Positions 1 through 10,917 of a DNA stretch of 64,000 nt are shown here, one piece after another (within the stretch, counting starts at the first letter, position 1; every line of letters begins with the position of its first letter). The DNA lies in NCBI GenBank assembly GCA_032622095.1, contig CP136063.1, positions 205,021,934 through 205,085,933 on the forward strand, in the 5' to 3' direction. The notes beneath the pieces are model-generated. The model did not search any database. It worked only from the letters and a program-made list of their open reading frames with translations, and had not been told where the DNA came from. The DNA comes from Siphonodentalium dalli. Taxonomy: Eukaryota > Mollusca > Scaphopoda > Gadilida > Siphonodentaliidae. A program made the translations under genes and the position numbers.

Positions 1-127
1 AAACGACTCGTAGTGAATTGTCAATTACCAGAGTACTGATCAGCGCGCGTTCACTATTAGTACTCATATTGTGATCACAGTAATGCGCGACACGTGACTT
101 CATACAGATCTGTATACAGTTCTATAT

Positions 128-343
128 CAGTGTAAATGCACCCTTATATATTGAGTTTCACATAGGGAGCATCGCATATATAAGGTAATACATTGGCCCA
201 GCAATCATTATTTTGAACTTGTAAGCCAGTGCATTCCCTTATTTATGCGAGGCTACCTATGGGAGACTCGTATATATAAGATAATGCACTGACACATGAT
301 ACTTAATGGGGCACCAGCGAAGCTTCCGCCATTAAAGTGTTAA
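128..343. mobile_element. Double-palindrome TTAA-type MITE, diverged copy
   Basis: Two imperfect palindromes built on TGCA..CTTATATAT..GCGAG (about 130-197 and 221-295) are separated by a short AT-rich spacer. The right flank runs to a TTAA at 340-343 through an arm (CACTTTAATGGCGGAAGC on the reverse strand) that resembles the arms at 24694 and 63617. The left outer arm is not clear. It belongs to the palindrome-core family seen at 12463, 52037, 57240 and 61468. Confidence 0.6.
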
Positions 344-379
344 GACTGTTGTCGGTTACAATTCATTCTGCTTTATTCT

Positions 380-505
380 GAGAAACCGAACTGTCCATAT
401 CGATTTGAAAATTGACTAGATCAAGCCAGAATGAATTGTAACTGACAAAACACTTAAATAAAAATATGCTAGATTTAATTACAAAAATATACATGATGGC
501 AGCGG
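380..505. repeat. Dispersed repeat, partner at 31130-31262
   Basis: This stretch (GAAACCGAACTGTCCATAT... to ...GATGGCAGCG) matches 31130-31262 in the same orientation with scattered substitutions. An inverted pair of ATTCATTCTG-like arms surrounds it. No coding capacity is seen. Confidence 0.5.
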
Positions 506-772
506 TCAGATCAGCAAGCTATCTATTTTAGACACATGGAGGTCAAAATAGCCCCAGACGAACTGAAGATAGCAAGACGACCCCTCGAACTGATGAAATG
601 CAAAACTCTTTAATATATTCCTTTCCATAAAATACTTTTGCAAAAAAAAGAAGAAAAAAAGAAGAGCTATTTATGTTCAGATTTAGTATTAAAATAAGAA
701 GCCAATTTGCATGCAATGAGAGGCTTATGTAATGTACTGACATGACATGATATTATACATACTATACAATGC
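506..772. other. No feature recognised
   Basis: AT-rich sequence with an A-rich run near 643-662. The minus-strand open frame here is low-complexity and I do not consider it a gene. Confidence 0.5.
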
Positions 773-1039
773 TATAAACGAGATCACCGAGACGCTACCG
801 TATTGGATCCATCGAGCCCCCATTTCGCGGTTTGAGTGATACAGATCAAATTTCTAGAGTAGCATGCATTCCATATATGGAGTTTTGAATATTCATGCAT
901 TCCATATATGGAATTCGTAAATATTCAAAGGCTCTATATATGGAAATGCTACTCCATAACTTTGACCCGTGGCACTGAATGAGCGGAATGGTGGCTGGAT
1001 GTATGCAATATGGTGGCGAGCCAGTGATCTCGCTTATTG
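773..1039. mobile_element. Fold-back MITE with CCATATATGG palindromes, copy 1
   Basis: Terminal inverted arms of about 80 bp (ATAAACGAGATCAC at the left; GTGATCTCGCTTATT at the right) enclose several short palindromes of the form TCCATATATGGA. The same architecture and sequence recur at 3082-3405. A TA target site is possible but was not established. Confidence 0.6.
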
Positions 1040-1060
1040 ACATTTGCAATCCAATATATA

Positions 1061-1274
1061 CAGTAATGCCCATAGTAATTGACCACTTAACCAAGCAGAA
1101 TTATTGGTAATTTTTCAGGATTTAGTCGGAAATATGGCTTGTTGTCATTCATCGGAAAGCTCTCACCGAGAGCTTTCCGATGAATGGCAACAAGCCATAT
1201 TTCCGACTAAATCCTGAAAAATTACCCATAATTATATGCTGTGGTTAAGTGGTCAATTACTTTGGGAATTACTG
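1061..1274. mobile_element. Full-length TA-flanked hairpin MITE, copy 1
   Basis: The element is almost a complete palindrome. Outer arms CAGTAATGCCC.. / ..AATTACTG are flanked by TA on both sides (1059-1060 and 1275-1276). The centre (about 1117-1227) is an essentially perfect inverted repeat containing GGATTTAGTCGGAAATATGG and its complement. TA duplication and CAGT-type ends fit a Tc1/mariner-like non-autonomous element by general knowledge; no transposase is present. Copies lie at 41070-41280 and, half deleted, at 44020-44140. Confidence 0.75.
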
Positions 1275-1289
1275 TATAGCGCAACGAAC

Positions 1290-1520
1290 GATCCAAAATG
1301 GAAATCAATTCCAGAGCGGAATAAAATCTCTGAAGTTTTAACAAGAATATCTTATTTATTCCCCGGAATCCAACATCAGCTATGTACTTGTGTGAGACCA
1401 AAAAAACCCCAGAAAACGAAGATTCCTGATATCCAGACATGTTAGCGAACGCGCCGAGAACGCACTTCTATAATGCACGACGATAGACAACTTTCGAAAT
1501 GAACTATATACACAGTGGTG
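1290..1520. repeat. Dispersed repeat, partner at 14130-14345
   Basis: The stretch from AATAAAATCTCTGAA through the CAACATCAG..ATGTACTTG..GAGA region to the ATAATGCA..GACA region aligns along its length with 14130-14345 in the same orientation, with substitutions and small gaps. No reading frame is conserved between the two copies, so it is treated as a non-coding repeat. Confidence 0.5.
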
Positions 1521-3081
1521 CAAGATCGGTGGAGAAAACGGTGTAGATGATCCAATATGTTTTGATGAGTATGTGGGTTGTAAATCGTGGTATTAGTGGT
1601 ATATTTCGGACAGTATAGTAACCGCACATTTCCGCAACTTTACTGGTTATAAATTGGCTGTTAGGGGGATGCAAAATAATTGACGTTTTTCTTCACTGTT
1701 AATGTTAGAAACAGGTTCGAATCCAACATTCATGAAATTGCTAAAATTTGAGGTGGAATTAAATTGTTATTTTACCGTATTATTTGGTCAGGATGTTGTT
1801 AATGTGCGTGAAACGTCACCGGAATGTATATTTGATGGTTCTAGATACACAGGAGTAAGTTACTTCGCATGGTCACCTTCAAAATCGGTTGAATTTACAT
1901 CAATATAAACAACCATTTTTGGCGGTGCAGATGAATGTTTATGACGGTGCAGAATGTTGCCTGGTTACTGCGAATAACAATTAGTAATGATGGTGCAGAT
2001 GAAATACACGATGATGGTGTAGATGATATTTAGACATGGTGGTGTTGGGGAAAATCGTGATACAAATGGCCATAATCGAAAGCTGTCATCTTCATCCAGT
2101 TCTCAAGACATAGCAGATGTGCTAGATGTATCTGCGATCCGGCTATTATAAGGTATGTACATGGATGTCGTGTCTTATCATAATTCTACACCCCAGTAGC
2201 TATTCCCGCCTGTCTAATATAAACGACGTGATGTCACTTGCCTAACACTGTCAATTAATTTCGAGAACACGAAAAATCCCCTTTCTTCCATATTCTGGTG
2301 AATACATTGAGAAAGAAATTTGTTCATTGGGGTGGATACCAGTGTATCATGTTTCCGAAAACCACACAACCCATAATATTTGTTTGACGACTGCTACGTT
2401 AGTATTGGAATAGGTTCGAAATTGAAATAGTTGAAAAAGCAGAAAACAAAATTGAGATAATCTACAGTGGAATGCGTGGTACATATAGGTAGATATATTT
2501 CATGAAAAAATGACCGGTGACGCTCGATTAGATATGCATAACAAACAACTCCAAACACCACAAGGATGTGTGTCTTAATGTAAATATAAACTCCGCATTA
2601 AGATATTTTGGTCCCAAATTATAATGTTCCATGGTGAATCAACTGAAGCTCTAGTCGATTGTCACAAAGTCATGACATTCTTCGTAAAAATGATGCCATA
2701 GCTACAATTAATATACATACAATATAATTTACTCCATTGCAAGGATCATCAATTCTATTTAGAAGAGCGCACACATCTTAAACGAAAGCTTAAAAGTGGG
2801 AAAGTGTCACAGCCAGAGGAACCATGCAGCGAGAAACCCATTTCCTGTGAGAGAATTTCACCGTGTCCATGCAGGAATAAAAAATATTTGCAGATATCAG
2901 GCGGGGACTAAACTTTCAGAATATATAAAGAATAAACACACGATTTGTATAATATATGTTGCCCTTCCTGTTTACCCCCACTCATCGGAAAGAATGGTAG
3001 CTCTGCAATTCGTGAATTCTTATAAGGCTTATTTCGTTCCCCGTAGGGCATGATATATTTTCCAATGTATATTGACATATA
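1521..3081. other. Gene-free AT-rich stretch
   Basis: No ORF with recognisable domains, no RNA gene and no clear transposon end is seen. Around 1919-2045 a loose GATGGTGCAGATGA-like phrase recurs several times. A B-box-like GGTTCGAATCC lies at 1713-1724 without a partner A box (see rejected items). Confidence 0.5.
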
Positions 3082-3405
3082 TAATAAGCCTTGGCACTGA
3101 TTCGCTGCCATATTGGATCCATCCAGCCCCGTTCCGTTTAGTGATACGTACAATGTCAAAGTTAATTCTAGAGTAGCATTCCATATATGGAATTCATGAA
3201 CATTCAGAAGCTCCATAAATTACTCTTAATAAAAATATTTATTTATATTTGTCATATATGGAGCTTCTGTTAAGTTCTGAATGTTCATGAATTCCATATA
3301 TGGAATGCTACTCCAGAACTGTGACCTGTATCACTAAAACAATAGAACGGGTCTGAACGGGTCTGGATTGATGGTCTCGACTCAGTGACAAGGCTTATAT
3401 AATTA
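3082..3405. mobile_element. Fold-back MITE with CCATATATGG palindromes, copy 2
   Basis: Outer arms ATAATAAGCCTTGGCACTGA and its complement TCAGTGACAAGGCTTATATAA enclose inverted arms carrying AGTAGCATTCCATATATGGA and GAACATTCAGAAGCTCC, with an AT-rich loop near 3225-3250. It is closely related to 773-1039. Confidence 0.65.
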
Positions 3406-3486
3406 CAGGCTATGGTATTTTTGTGACAACTTCCCTTTTTTTGAATAAAGACCATTCAAAGTATAAACAAAGTAGACCCTGCCTGT

Positions 3487-3795
3487 TGAAAAGGGCATTT
3501 CCGCCCCGATAATTTTGAGACATGTATATTCGATCGATATACAGTTTCATCATTGTGCGGTCTTTTTTCAATCCCGAAATTTGTACTCAATTTCGATGTA
3601 TACACCAGATTTTTCGATGTTTTAATGACATTTGACCTGTTATCTTCTTTTTTGCTGCATCCTATACATAAAAATGCAAAAACCAGAAAAGTTTATTTTT
3701 TCAAGACCGCTGTGGATGTTTCGACCGCACAATGATGAAATTATATATCGACAGAATATACATGTCTCAAAACTAACGGGGCTGAAATGCCTTTA
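3487..3795. mobile_element. Fold-back repeat with 40-bp arms
   Basis: The left arm (AAGGGCATTTCCGCCCCG..TTTTGAGACATGTATATTC) and the right arm (GAATATACATGTCTCAAAA..CGGGGCTGAAATGCCTTT) are complementary. The complementarity continues inward through CATTGTGCGGTC. The internal 85 bp is unrelated AT-rich DNA. No target duplication could be fixed. Confidence 0.55.
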
Positions 3796-4017
3796 ACAAT
3801 TTTTTTTTTCAATCCCATCATTTTATAGACAAAAGACAACCTAAATCGGTTGAACAAGGAGAGGTGTTAACAATTATAGCCCCAGATAACTAGTTGTGAC
3901 TGACATGCAAAAAGTAGGCAGACCGGATTTGGTCTGCATAATGTCACAGTCTGCCTAATGATGGTCAATGGTCCTCTTAGAATTAGGCAGACCTGAGAAT
4001 TTGTATATTTCATATTA

Positions 4018-4066
4018 CTTGAGGATTGTGTGTCTGTGTGTGTGTCTGTGTGTGTGTCTGTCTGTA
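4018..4066 (+). repeat. (TGTG/TCTG) microsatellite leading into a dispersed repeat
   Basis: A TGTGTCTG-type simple repeat runs into AACGGCCGAGCCGATTTCGA. A (TCTG)n tract followed by ACCGATTTC..CAAATTTGGT at 27015-27090, and a weaker version near 60095, look like the same dispersed unit. Confidence 0.6.
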
Positions 4067-4089
4067 ATCGATGGACTCAAAAACGGCCG

Positions 4090-4755
4090 AGCCGATTTCG
4101 ATGAAACTTGGTATGTGTGGGTATTTTCGACCGGGGAGTGACATGGGCCTATTAATTTGCCCGTGCGACGTGACCTTGATCTTGAAATCGGGTAATTTCA
4201 AGGTCAAACGCCCGAATATCTCGGGATTTCGATGAAACTTGGTATGTGGGTGTATTTTCGGCCGGGGAGTGGCATAAACCTATTAATTTGCCCGTGCGAC
4301 GTGACCTTGACCTTGAAATCGGGTCATTTCCAGGTCAAACGCCCGAATATCACGGGATTTCGATGAAACTTGGTATGTGGGGGTACTTTCGTATGGGGAG
4401 TCTCATAATCATATTCATTTACCCGTGCGACGTGACCTTGACCTTGAAATCGGGTCAATTCAAGGTAAAATCGCCAATTTTGATGGTATTTCGACGAAAT
4501 TTTATACATAGGGTTACTTTTGTCCACTTGGTGTTTTGGACGGGTCAAGTCGTGACCCCGACCTGACCTTGACCTTCAAAATTATCAATTCAAGGTCAAA
4601 TCGGATAAAACCGGATGGATTTCGACGGGTACTTTTGTCGGGTACTTTTGTTCGGGCAGTGTTTTGGACGGGTCAAATTGTGACCCCACTTGACCTTGGC
4701 CTTCAAAATAGACAATTCAAGGTCAAAGCCCGGACGAAGTCGGGTCACCTTCTAG
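4090..4755 (+). repeat. About five tandem 131-bp units rich in TGACCTTG motifs
   Basis: The phrase GATTTCGATGAAACTTGG recurs at about 4094, 4225 and 4356 and in decayed form near 4482 and 4613, giving a period near 131 bp. Each unit carries TGACCTTGACCTTGAAATC and, nearby, TCAAGGTCAAA in opposite orientation. The open frame across it (4246-4566) is a by-product of the repeat. Confidence 0.7.
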
Positions 4756-4923
4756 TATATATATATATATATTTACTCTCAAAAAGATCAATTCCAATCT
4801 TCAAAACATAATAACAACATAAATGTTTGTGGTTTTTTCATGCATACTACTGTGTCTATAAATGTCCGTTGTCAGTAAGTGACACATGTCAACGTGTGCA
4901 GACAGGGCTGCGCGCCAGATATA

Positions 4924-5364
4924 CTATCCCGCAGCTGAGCTGCGGCATCGATGAAGAACGTCCTTGTCGTGTACAGCTTTCGTGTGATTTATTAAGGTAT
5001 CCTTCCTGGTAAATACAGAACCGCATTTATCACAATGTGTACCAGTTTCCAATTTGGTGACTTTCTATATGGTGATTCAAAGTGTACTTGCGAGAAAACA
5101 TTTTGGGCCATTTGTCGCATTCAAATTTAGATCCACCACCGTGCTTTACACGATGTGCAAATTTTCTCAATAAACTTTTGGCCTCCATCACCACACGGGA
5201 GTGGTTGTGAATTTGTGTGTGTATTCTCATGCTTTTTCATGTTGAAGGAATTTGCACAATATGCACAAACATGTCTGAATCGCTTGTCTGAGTCCGATTG
5301 ACCACTCGTTATCTGAGACGTTGAGCCTGATTCTTCGTTGAAGGATTCTTCGATTGCTTCAACT
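4924..5364 (-). pseudogene. Decayed C2H2 zinc-finger exon
   Basis: Read on the minus strand, a strong splice acceptor (T-rich tract then ATTTCAG, just upstream of 5364) opens a frame with an acidic linker (VEAIEESFNEESGSTSQ). A damaged finger follows (HVCAYC..F..HENTH), then a region that shifts frame near 5160. A second finger has C-x2-W in place of C-x2-C (FECDKWPKMFSRKYTLNHH). After another frameshift near 5047 comes an intact-looking last finger (HCDKCGSVFTRKDTLINHT..VH, about 5037-4970) and a stop at 4924. The fingers are recognisable from the C-x2-C-x12-H-x(3-5)-H pattern. Two frameshifts and a lost zinc ligand argue for a pseudogene or a dead paralogue. Upstream exons, if any, were not found on the minus strand above 5364. 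A working gene with sequencing errors is the alternative. Confidence 0.65.
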
Positions 5365-5741
5365 CTGAAATAAAAAAAACAATCACAAGTGAGGTTATGG
5401 AGAGCAAAGTTCAATATATGTATACAGGGACGTGGCGAAAGAGATACGGTACCAAATTACTCTTAATACACATAATTTCTTATATTTGTCATCTCTAATA
5501 AGTAGGCATAATAATGGCTATTATACATGTAGTTATAAATTCCACTATAGAAGCAATGCATGGTCTTCATGACCTTCATCCATGATGACCGGACACCGAT
5601 ACAATCCAATTGATCATATCTAGACCCTTTAATGTTTTAATTTTTTAAAATTCATTAGGTTTCATTAAAAAGACTCTTCCGAGCATAAATTCAAATTGAT
5701 GGTATATTTTTGCTCTGTGTGCTAGACAATATAATTATGGT
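5365..5741. other. Possible intron sequence upstream of the zinc-finger relic
   Basis: Only the acceptor tract at 5365-5385 is interpretable. A short CAGGGACGTGGCGAAAG phrase at 5426 resembles the hAT-type terminus found elsewhere but lacks a partner. Confidence 0.4.
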
Positions 5742-5875
5742 ATCAACGTCGTTTGCGATGTCATTTACGCAGAGGGCCGAAATTGCCGTACAAAATAGCC
5801 TATACCGTATGCATATAATGCCTGACATTGATAATTAGGTCTACGCCCGAAATGACATCACAAACGACGTTGATT
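5742..5875. mobile_element. Short inverted-repeat element
   Basis: ATCAACGTCGTTTGCGATGT at the left is complementary to ACATCACAAACGACGTTGAT at the right, with a loop of about 75 bp. It has MITE-like geometry. The target duplication is unresolved. Confidence 0.5.
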
Positions 5876-6807
5876 GCTTATAATTACATCCAGGTATTTG
5901 AATTATTCAGAAAATACTCTACACCATCATAAATATTGTACTCTACACCATCGTCATTATTGTGTAAATTGTCTTCATCTGCACCGCCATTTTGACAATT
6001 TGGAAAATAATTTCAGATTTACCAATTTAATTAGTCCTAAGTGCGATGTTAAGTTACCCTCACACCATAGCGTATGCTGAAACCTATGAGTTGCGTGTAA
6101 AAAATATTTGTATACGCACCAAACACAAGCGAAATCAACAATTTTGTCAATGCTGTAACCTATTCGACCTATGGATTGCGTGTGAGTTGCGTGTGGGTTG
6201 CGTGTGGGTTGCGAACTGAACTTATGATCCCCCAATATCTGCGATCGCCGGCATACGAGTTGCGTGCGAGTTGTGTGTGAGTTGCGTGCAGAACTTACGA
6301 GTTGCGTTTGAGTTGCGTTCAAAACTTTCAAGTTGCGTTTGACCTGCGTGCTAGTTGCGTGGTATTTGCGACCAGATTAAACTGATGTCCAATAACAGCA
6401 AGAGGTAGCTCCGTGTTGTCACCTCGGAGGTCCACCAACAACTGACACGGATCTAGAAAAGGCCCACTATTTATACCATTTCTCAACACGCATGTAGTAC
6501 GCAACTAACACGCAACTCACACGCAACTGATATGTTGGATACGCAGGGCATAGGTTGGGGATACGCTGGGAATAAGCACAATATGTTGGGGGTACGCTAC
6601 ACACGCAACAGGATCACAACAGGCACGCAACACGATCGCAAAATGATCGCAACAGGGACGCAACACGATCGCAAAATGATCGCAACATGTACGGTACCAA
6701 AACCTGGCCAGATACTTCAAATTTGGACCTGCAATCACCTGCGTTCATAACTTATGAGTTGCGTACCTGTTGCGATCGTGTTGCGTGCTTAGCGTACCTG
6801 TTGCGTC

Positions 6808-7996
6808 CAGGGATGTGGCTAGAGGGGGGGGGGTGGGGGGGGTGTCTCACCCCCAGCAGAGAGCTATATTTTCAATAGTTGGAAATTTCATACCTGCCAC
6901 AACGAAATTTCACACCAACAATAGGTTGAAAATGTTCTCGTAGTTTGATTATAATACAATTTATTGGGGGAATTTATTGTTTTTCGACCAATATTTGCAT
7001 ATGTTCCTATTTTTGGTCAATTTTTTTTTACAGAAATCGTCATCAGTTGGAAATTTTCCAACCTTAGGGGGGTGACAGGTTGGAAATTTCCAACACTTGG
7101 AAAGCTTGTGTCCTGGTCTCTCCCCCGTGGCCAGTCAAAAACTTCTAGTTAATTTAAGAAAACAATATTGTCATACAATTGGTCAACATTGTCATTGGAA
7201 TTGTCATCAGTTGGAAAATTTCCAACCTAAGTGGGGGTGTAGGGTTTGAAATTTCCAACAGTAGGAAGGCTTGAGGCTAGTCTAGATGTTAGGATTTTGC
7301 GATTTTCTTGTTCAGATTTCAAAATTTTCGCACACCGGGCCGAACCATGGTCGGCCCGGTGTGTCATTGCCCCATCCACATGGCCAATACAAAACTGCTA
7401 ATTAGTTTAGCAAAACAATATTTTACTACATTTGGTCAAACTTGTAGACATAAATGGTCATCAGTTGAAGAATTTTCCAACCTGAGGGGGAGTATGAGGT
7501 TTGAAATTTCCAACACTAGGAAAGCTTCAGTTGAGGCCAGTCTAGATGCTAGGATTTGCGATTTTCTTGTATAGTTTTCAAAATTTTCTCACACCGGGCC
7601 GAACAACTATGATCGGCCCGGTGTTTCCTGGTCTGTTGTCGGTAGATGTGTGCATTTGTCTGGAATTAGATCACTAGTTGTTTTTTTGGGGCAATTTTCA
7701 GGTTAAAATATCTTAATGTTCTCATACTGGGAAAATAGAAGCATGGCTTATGAATATATAGGAAATTAGGCCTGAGCATGAGGTACAAGGGGGGGGGGGG
7801 GTGCAAATGGAATTATGCAAAAAGTTGTGTTGTACGATTCCGACTCAAGGGGGGGGGGGTGCAAATGGAATTATGCAAAAAGTTGTGTTGGTGTGATTCC
7901 AACACAAGGGGGGGGGGGTGCAAATGGAATTATGTGCAGTTGGAAATTCCCAAGGTGGACACCCCCCCCAGCGGAGACCCTCTAGCCACATCCCTG
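6808..7996 (+). mobile_element. Non-autonomous hAT-type element, copy 1
   Basis: The left terminus CAGGGATGTGGCTAGAGG is the exact complement of the right terminus CCTCTAGCCACATCCCTG. The element is flanked by an 8-bp duplication, GTTGCGTC (6800-6807 and 7997-8004). CAGGG-type ends with 8-bp TSDs are the hallmark of the hAT superfamily. The interior holds recurring TTGGAAATTTCCAAC phrases, two GC-rich hairpins (about 7332-7364 and 7588-7625) and a G-rich tandem repeat at 7790-7930. No transposase is seen, so it is non-autonomous. An open frame of 88 codons at 7308-7574 is identical in the second copy but resembles no protein; its conservation reflects the recent duplication. Confidence 0.85.
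7790..7935 (+). repeat. G-rich ~62-bp tandem repeat, three units
   Basis: Units start with AAGGGGGGGGG and continue GTGCAAATGGAATTATGC AAAAAGTTGTG; the third is shorter. The same array appears on the other strand in the second hAT copy (about 35815-36005). Confidence 0.7.
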
Positions 7997-8230
7997 GTTG
8001 CGTCCCTGTTGCGTATATATTGATCGCAGGCATTCGCAGAGAATTATTGAACATGTTCAAAATTTCGAACTTACTCTGCGTGTGTCTGCGATCACCTGCG
8101 TGCTTGTTGCGTACTTCAAACCTATAAAACTTATTAGTTGCGTGTGAGTTGCGTTCGGAACTTATGGCCACTATTTTTTATTCGCAACCATACGCAACTG
8201 GTGATCGCTATGGTGTGAGGGTAGCTTTAA

Positions 8231-8643
8231 GTATAAATTCCATTACTCGTGTAACAAAAACTTCATATCCTCTAGCAAACACATCCGTTAGGGTTTCATC
8301 TGAATCCCGTCGGATTTACAATTTATGCACAAAAATGCACGAATCTCGCCACCTCAAAAAGTAAACAAAATTTTTCACCACATGTTGACCTTTCTAGCAC
8401 ATTTAAAATACTTAATATCAATTGAACAACATGCCGAATATATTCCACACACAATTCGACTGCCCGTGCAACTTTGTTGTAGTGAAATGAATTACTTAAA
8501 TGAGAGAAAACATTCATTGAGTAGAACCACGTACCTTACGCTAAATTTGTCTGTCGCCATCTTGAAACTCTCCACCGTTTTCTCCGCCGATCTTGCACCA
8601 CTGTGATATATACTGATAAGAATTTCGAACAGCTAATACTAGT
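8231..8643. other. No gene recognised
   Basis: Short overlapping open frames exist on both strands without conserved residues or splice context. Nothing else stands out. Confidence 0.5.
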
Positions 8644-9621
8644 CGGCCCATAAACTTTTTCGCATAATTGACGACTACTGGTCATGCAGTAACTGGTTAT
8701 GAGAAAATCGTGCTGTTCAAACTTCTTGCCACTCACAGTAACGTCGTTTGGTTCTGTTTGTCGTGAATATTATATAGATAATGAATGGCTTGGAGTTGAC
8801 TATGCAAAAATAGTGGTCCGAGAGGAGGAATAGTCCACGAGCCACAGGCGAGTGGACTATTCCTCCTCGAGGACCACTATTTTGGCATAGTCAACGACAA
8901 GACATTCATTATTTATTATATTATATCGAACATTGGTGCCAATTCTCACACAATTTCTCTGTCTGATTTGTCACAATTGTATTTACGGTGAATATTGGAA
9001 ATCGGTCTCAGATTTTACAATTTACCGCAATCTTTTGACGATGGCAGGGGAGCATAAATATGTTATTAGTTACATCTAACAGCATCTCTTCATTATTCAT
9101 GCATTTATTTCTATAAATACGTCATTAGCAAAGACATTTTGGCAAAATTTTAAAAGTTAAATTGCTTAACTTTGATTAAAACGGAAATAACGTCCACTGG
9201 TATAACAAAATTAGGACTGGCCGCTTGCTAAACGGACAAACTATTAAATACACTGGATAGCTATGATTGGACAGTTGTAAGATCATTACAGTTCACCAAT
9301 AAATCTAATGATATACTGATATTGCAACAAGTATCACACAAGGTATAGTTTAAGATTGGCCATATCTTCAGGCGGCAACCCAATTTCGCGAAATGAGTTT
9401 GTTACTATAAATAGAAAAAGAATAGTAGGCATGTAGGAATCCTACTGGGTACTATCGTAAAATAGTATAGCAGTGTGCAGCCAATCAGAATGCGAGAATG
9501 TCACGTGAGATATAATATTGTGTAATAATTATATTGTTATCAGGTCGTAGTCAGTGGTAGTCTCGATGGTTGTATGCAAAGCTTGAATGTCCATGGATGC
9601 GTGGCCGTAATCGTAACTACG
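8644..9621 (+). repeat. 980-bp direct duplication, copy 1
   Basis: This is near-identical to 10918-11897, from CGGCCCATAAACTTTTTCGC to TCGTAACTACG, with only a handful of differences. It contains a strong palindrome at 8778-8911 (GTTGACTATGC..AATAGTGGTCC.. / ..GGACCACTATT..GCATAGTCAAC) with an 11-bp loop. The ends are not TG..CA and no coding region lies between the copies, so it is not read as a retrotransposon LTR. A recent segmental duplication, or two insertions of one element, explains it. Confidence 0.8.
8778..8911. repeat. Long hairpin inside duplication copy 1
   Basis: Inverted arms ATAATGAATG..GTTGACTATGC and GCATAGTCAAC..CATTCATTAT contain GAGGAGGAATAGTCCAC and its complement, separated by GAGCCACAGGC. 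The equivalent in copy 2 lies at about 11053-11186. Transcription through it would give a strong RNA stem. Confidence 0.75.
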
Positions 9622-10917
9622 CTTTACTCTCAGATAATCAATCTAATCTGTCTCGCTTGCTCGTTAGGACAACAGCATTATGTGGAAACGGTTTCACTTT
9701 GATAATGGTTAACTAAGTGATCAGCACTCTTTAGGAGTAGAATAGCGTTAATTTTCCATTAATACATTTACTGTTAGTTGGTAAATTATCTATGTCACAG
9801 CATTTGCCAATTCAGTACCATGCATCCTTCAGCCAAATATGCATATATTTCAAATTACCCATATTTCCTTCATTTGTTCACTATTTACAGTTTACGTACT
9901 ATACACTTCACATAGCCTCACTTCATCGGACGTCCATGAATCTTAGTATTCTCCCGGATGCATGATCACACAAACCATACCCATGTGTATTCTCCCGGAT
10001 GCACGATCACACAAGCCATACCCATGTGTAATTGTACATGTGTATACATATGTATGCGTGAATATATATATACATGTGTATATGTGTATACATATTCAAG
10101 TGTATATATTGTTATGTATATTCATGCCATATAACTTTCGCAATTATCCAAACTTTAGAGTTATCCCGCTTGCACTTAAGATAACAGTCTTAACAAAGTA
10201 TAACCTTTCTTTAAACATGGCAATAAACGTCCCGCTTCAGTTCAACGCAAATTTTCCATACCCTTAACTTCCGCATACAGCCATGTACCATTTATGATTT
10301 GGTGTATATTTAATCAGATATGCATGCACATATAATCGTGCACATATAGTTACTTGACCGTTACATATGTATTCATATGTGTGTGTGTTGGTGTGTGTGT
10401 CTACGTGGATGTATGTGTATGTATATATGCATATATATTTATACGAACATTTATATATATGTATATAACCATGCATATATTCACGAGTGCTGGCGCGGCT
10501 GTGCACGTGCACGTGCGCGCGCGCTCCCCCTCTCTCTCTCTCTGGTGCGCATGTATATGTGTATGCATGTATATCTTTGTATATACATATATGTCAGTAT
10601 ATGTGTATGTACATGTTTGTATACATGTATATGTGTGTGTGGGTGGGCGTGTATGTGGGTGTGCAGGTGTGTGGTCGTGTCGGTGCTCGTGAGGGTATGC
10701 ATGCTTATATGCACTCAAATATGTTCGTATTTGTCTCTTTGTCAGGCAAATTGTATAACCCTGTATATTGCATAGCCAAATTCCTGCATGCAGGATGTAT
10801 TTGTGTTCTCAAATTGGATGTATTTGTGTTAACAATTTATTTATAATGTTTATATATATGCTCTTCATTATATAGAGGAATAAAGATATATATAATACTA
10901 GTCGTACAATTTTCGGA
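9622..10917. other. Spacer between the direct copies, largely microsatellite
   Basis: A 45-bp phrase with ATTCTCCCGGATGCA occurs twice at about 9950-10030. From about 10025 to 10720 the DNA is (TG/TA)-rich with TATATG, TGTGTG and CTCTCTCT runs. The open frames over 100 codons in this interval are low-complexity translations of these repeats. Confidence 0.7.
10370..10720 (+). repeat. (TG)n/(TA)n compound microsatellite
   Basis: Alternating TGTGTG, ATATAT, GTGCACGTGCGCGCGC and CTCTCTCT tracts. The purine-pyrimidine alternation at about 10500-10522 could adopt Z-form DNA. Confidence 0.8.

Larger units (their letters stand above)
6049..8230. mobile_element. Large inverted-repeat element with TTGCGT minisatellite, interrupted by a hAT element
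   Basis: Outer ends TTAAGTTACCCTCACACCAT (6049) and ATGGTGTGAGGGTAGCTTTAA (to 8230) are inverted and both abut TTAA. Inside are dozens of imperfect GTTGCGTGTGAG / CTCACACGCAAC phrases in both orientations (6085-6360, 6487-6800, 7997-8200). A 1.19-kb hAT-type element with its own 8-bp duplication is inserted at 6808-7996. No protein is encoded. Confidence 0.55.

Noticed and set aside
1713-1724. Exact GGTTCGAATCC B-box, possible tRNA gene
   Set aside because: No A box or cloverleaf can be formed with the upstream 70 bases; a chance match or eroded SINE.
4246-4566. 106-codon frame in the TGACCTTG repeat
   Set aside because: Frame follows the 131-bp tandem unit; no protein features.
7308-7574. 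88-codon frame perfectly conserved at 36191-36457
   Set aside because: Both are in recent copies of the same non-autonomous hAT element; DNA identity explains the protein identity.
10354-10846. Open frames of 77-132 codons on both strands
   Set aside because: They are translations of TG/TA and CT microsatellites.
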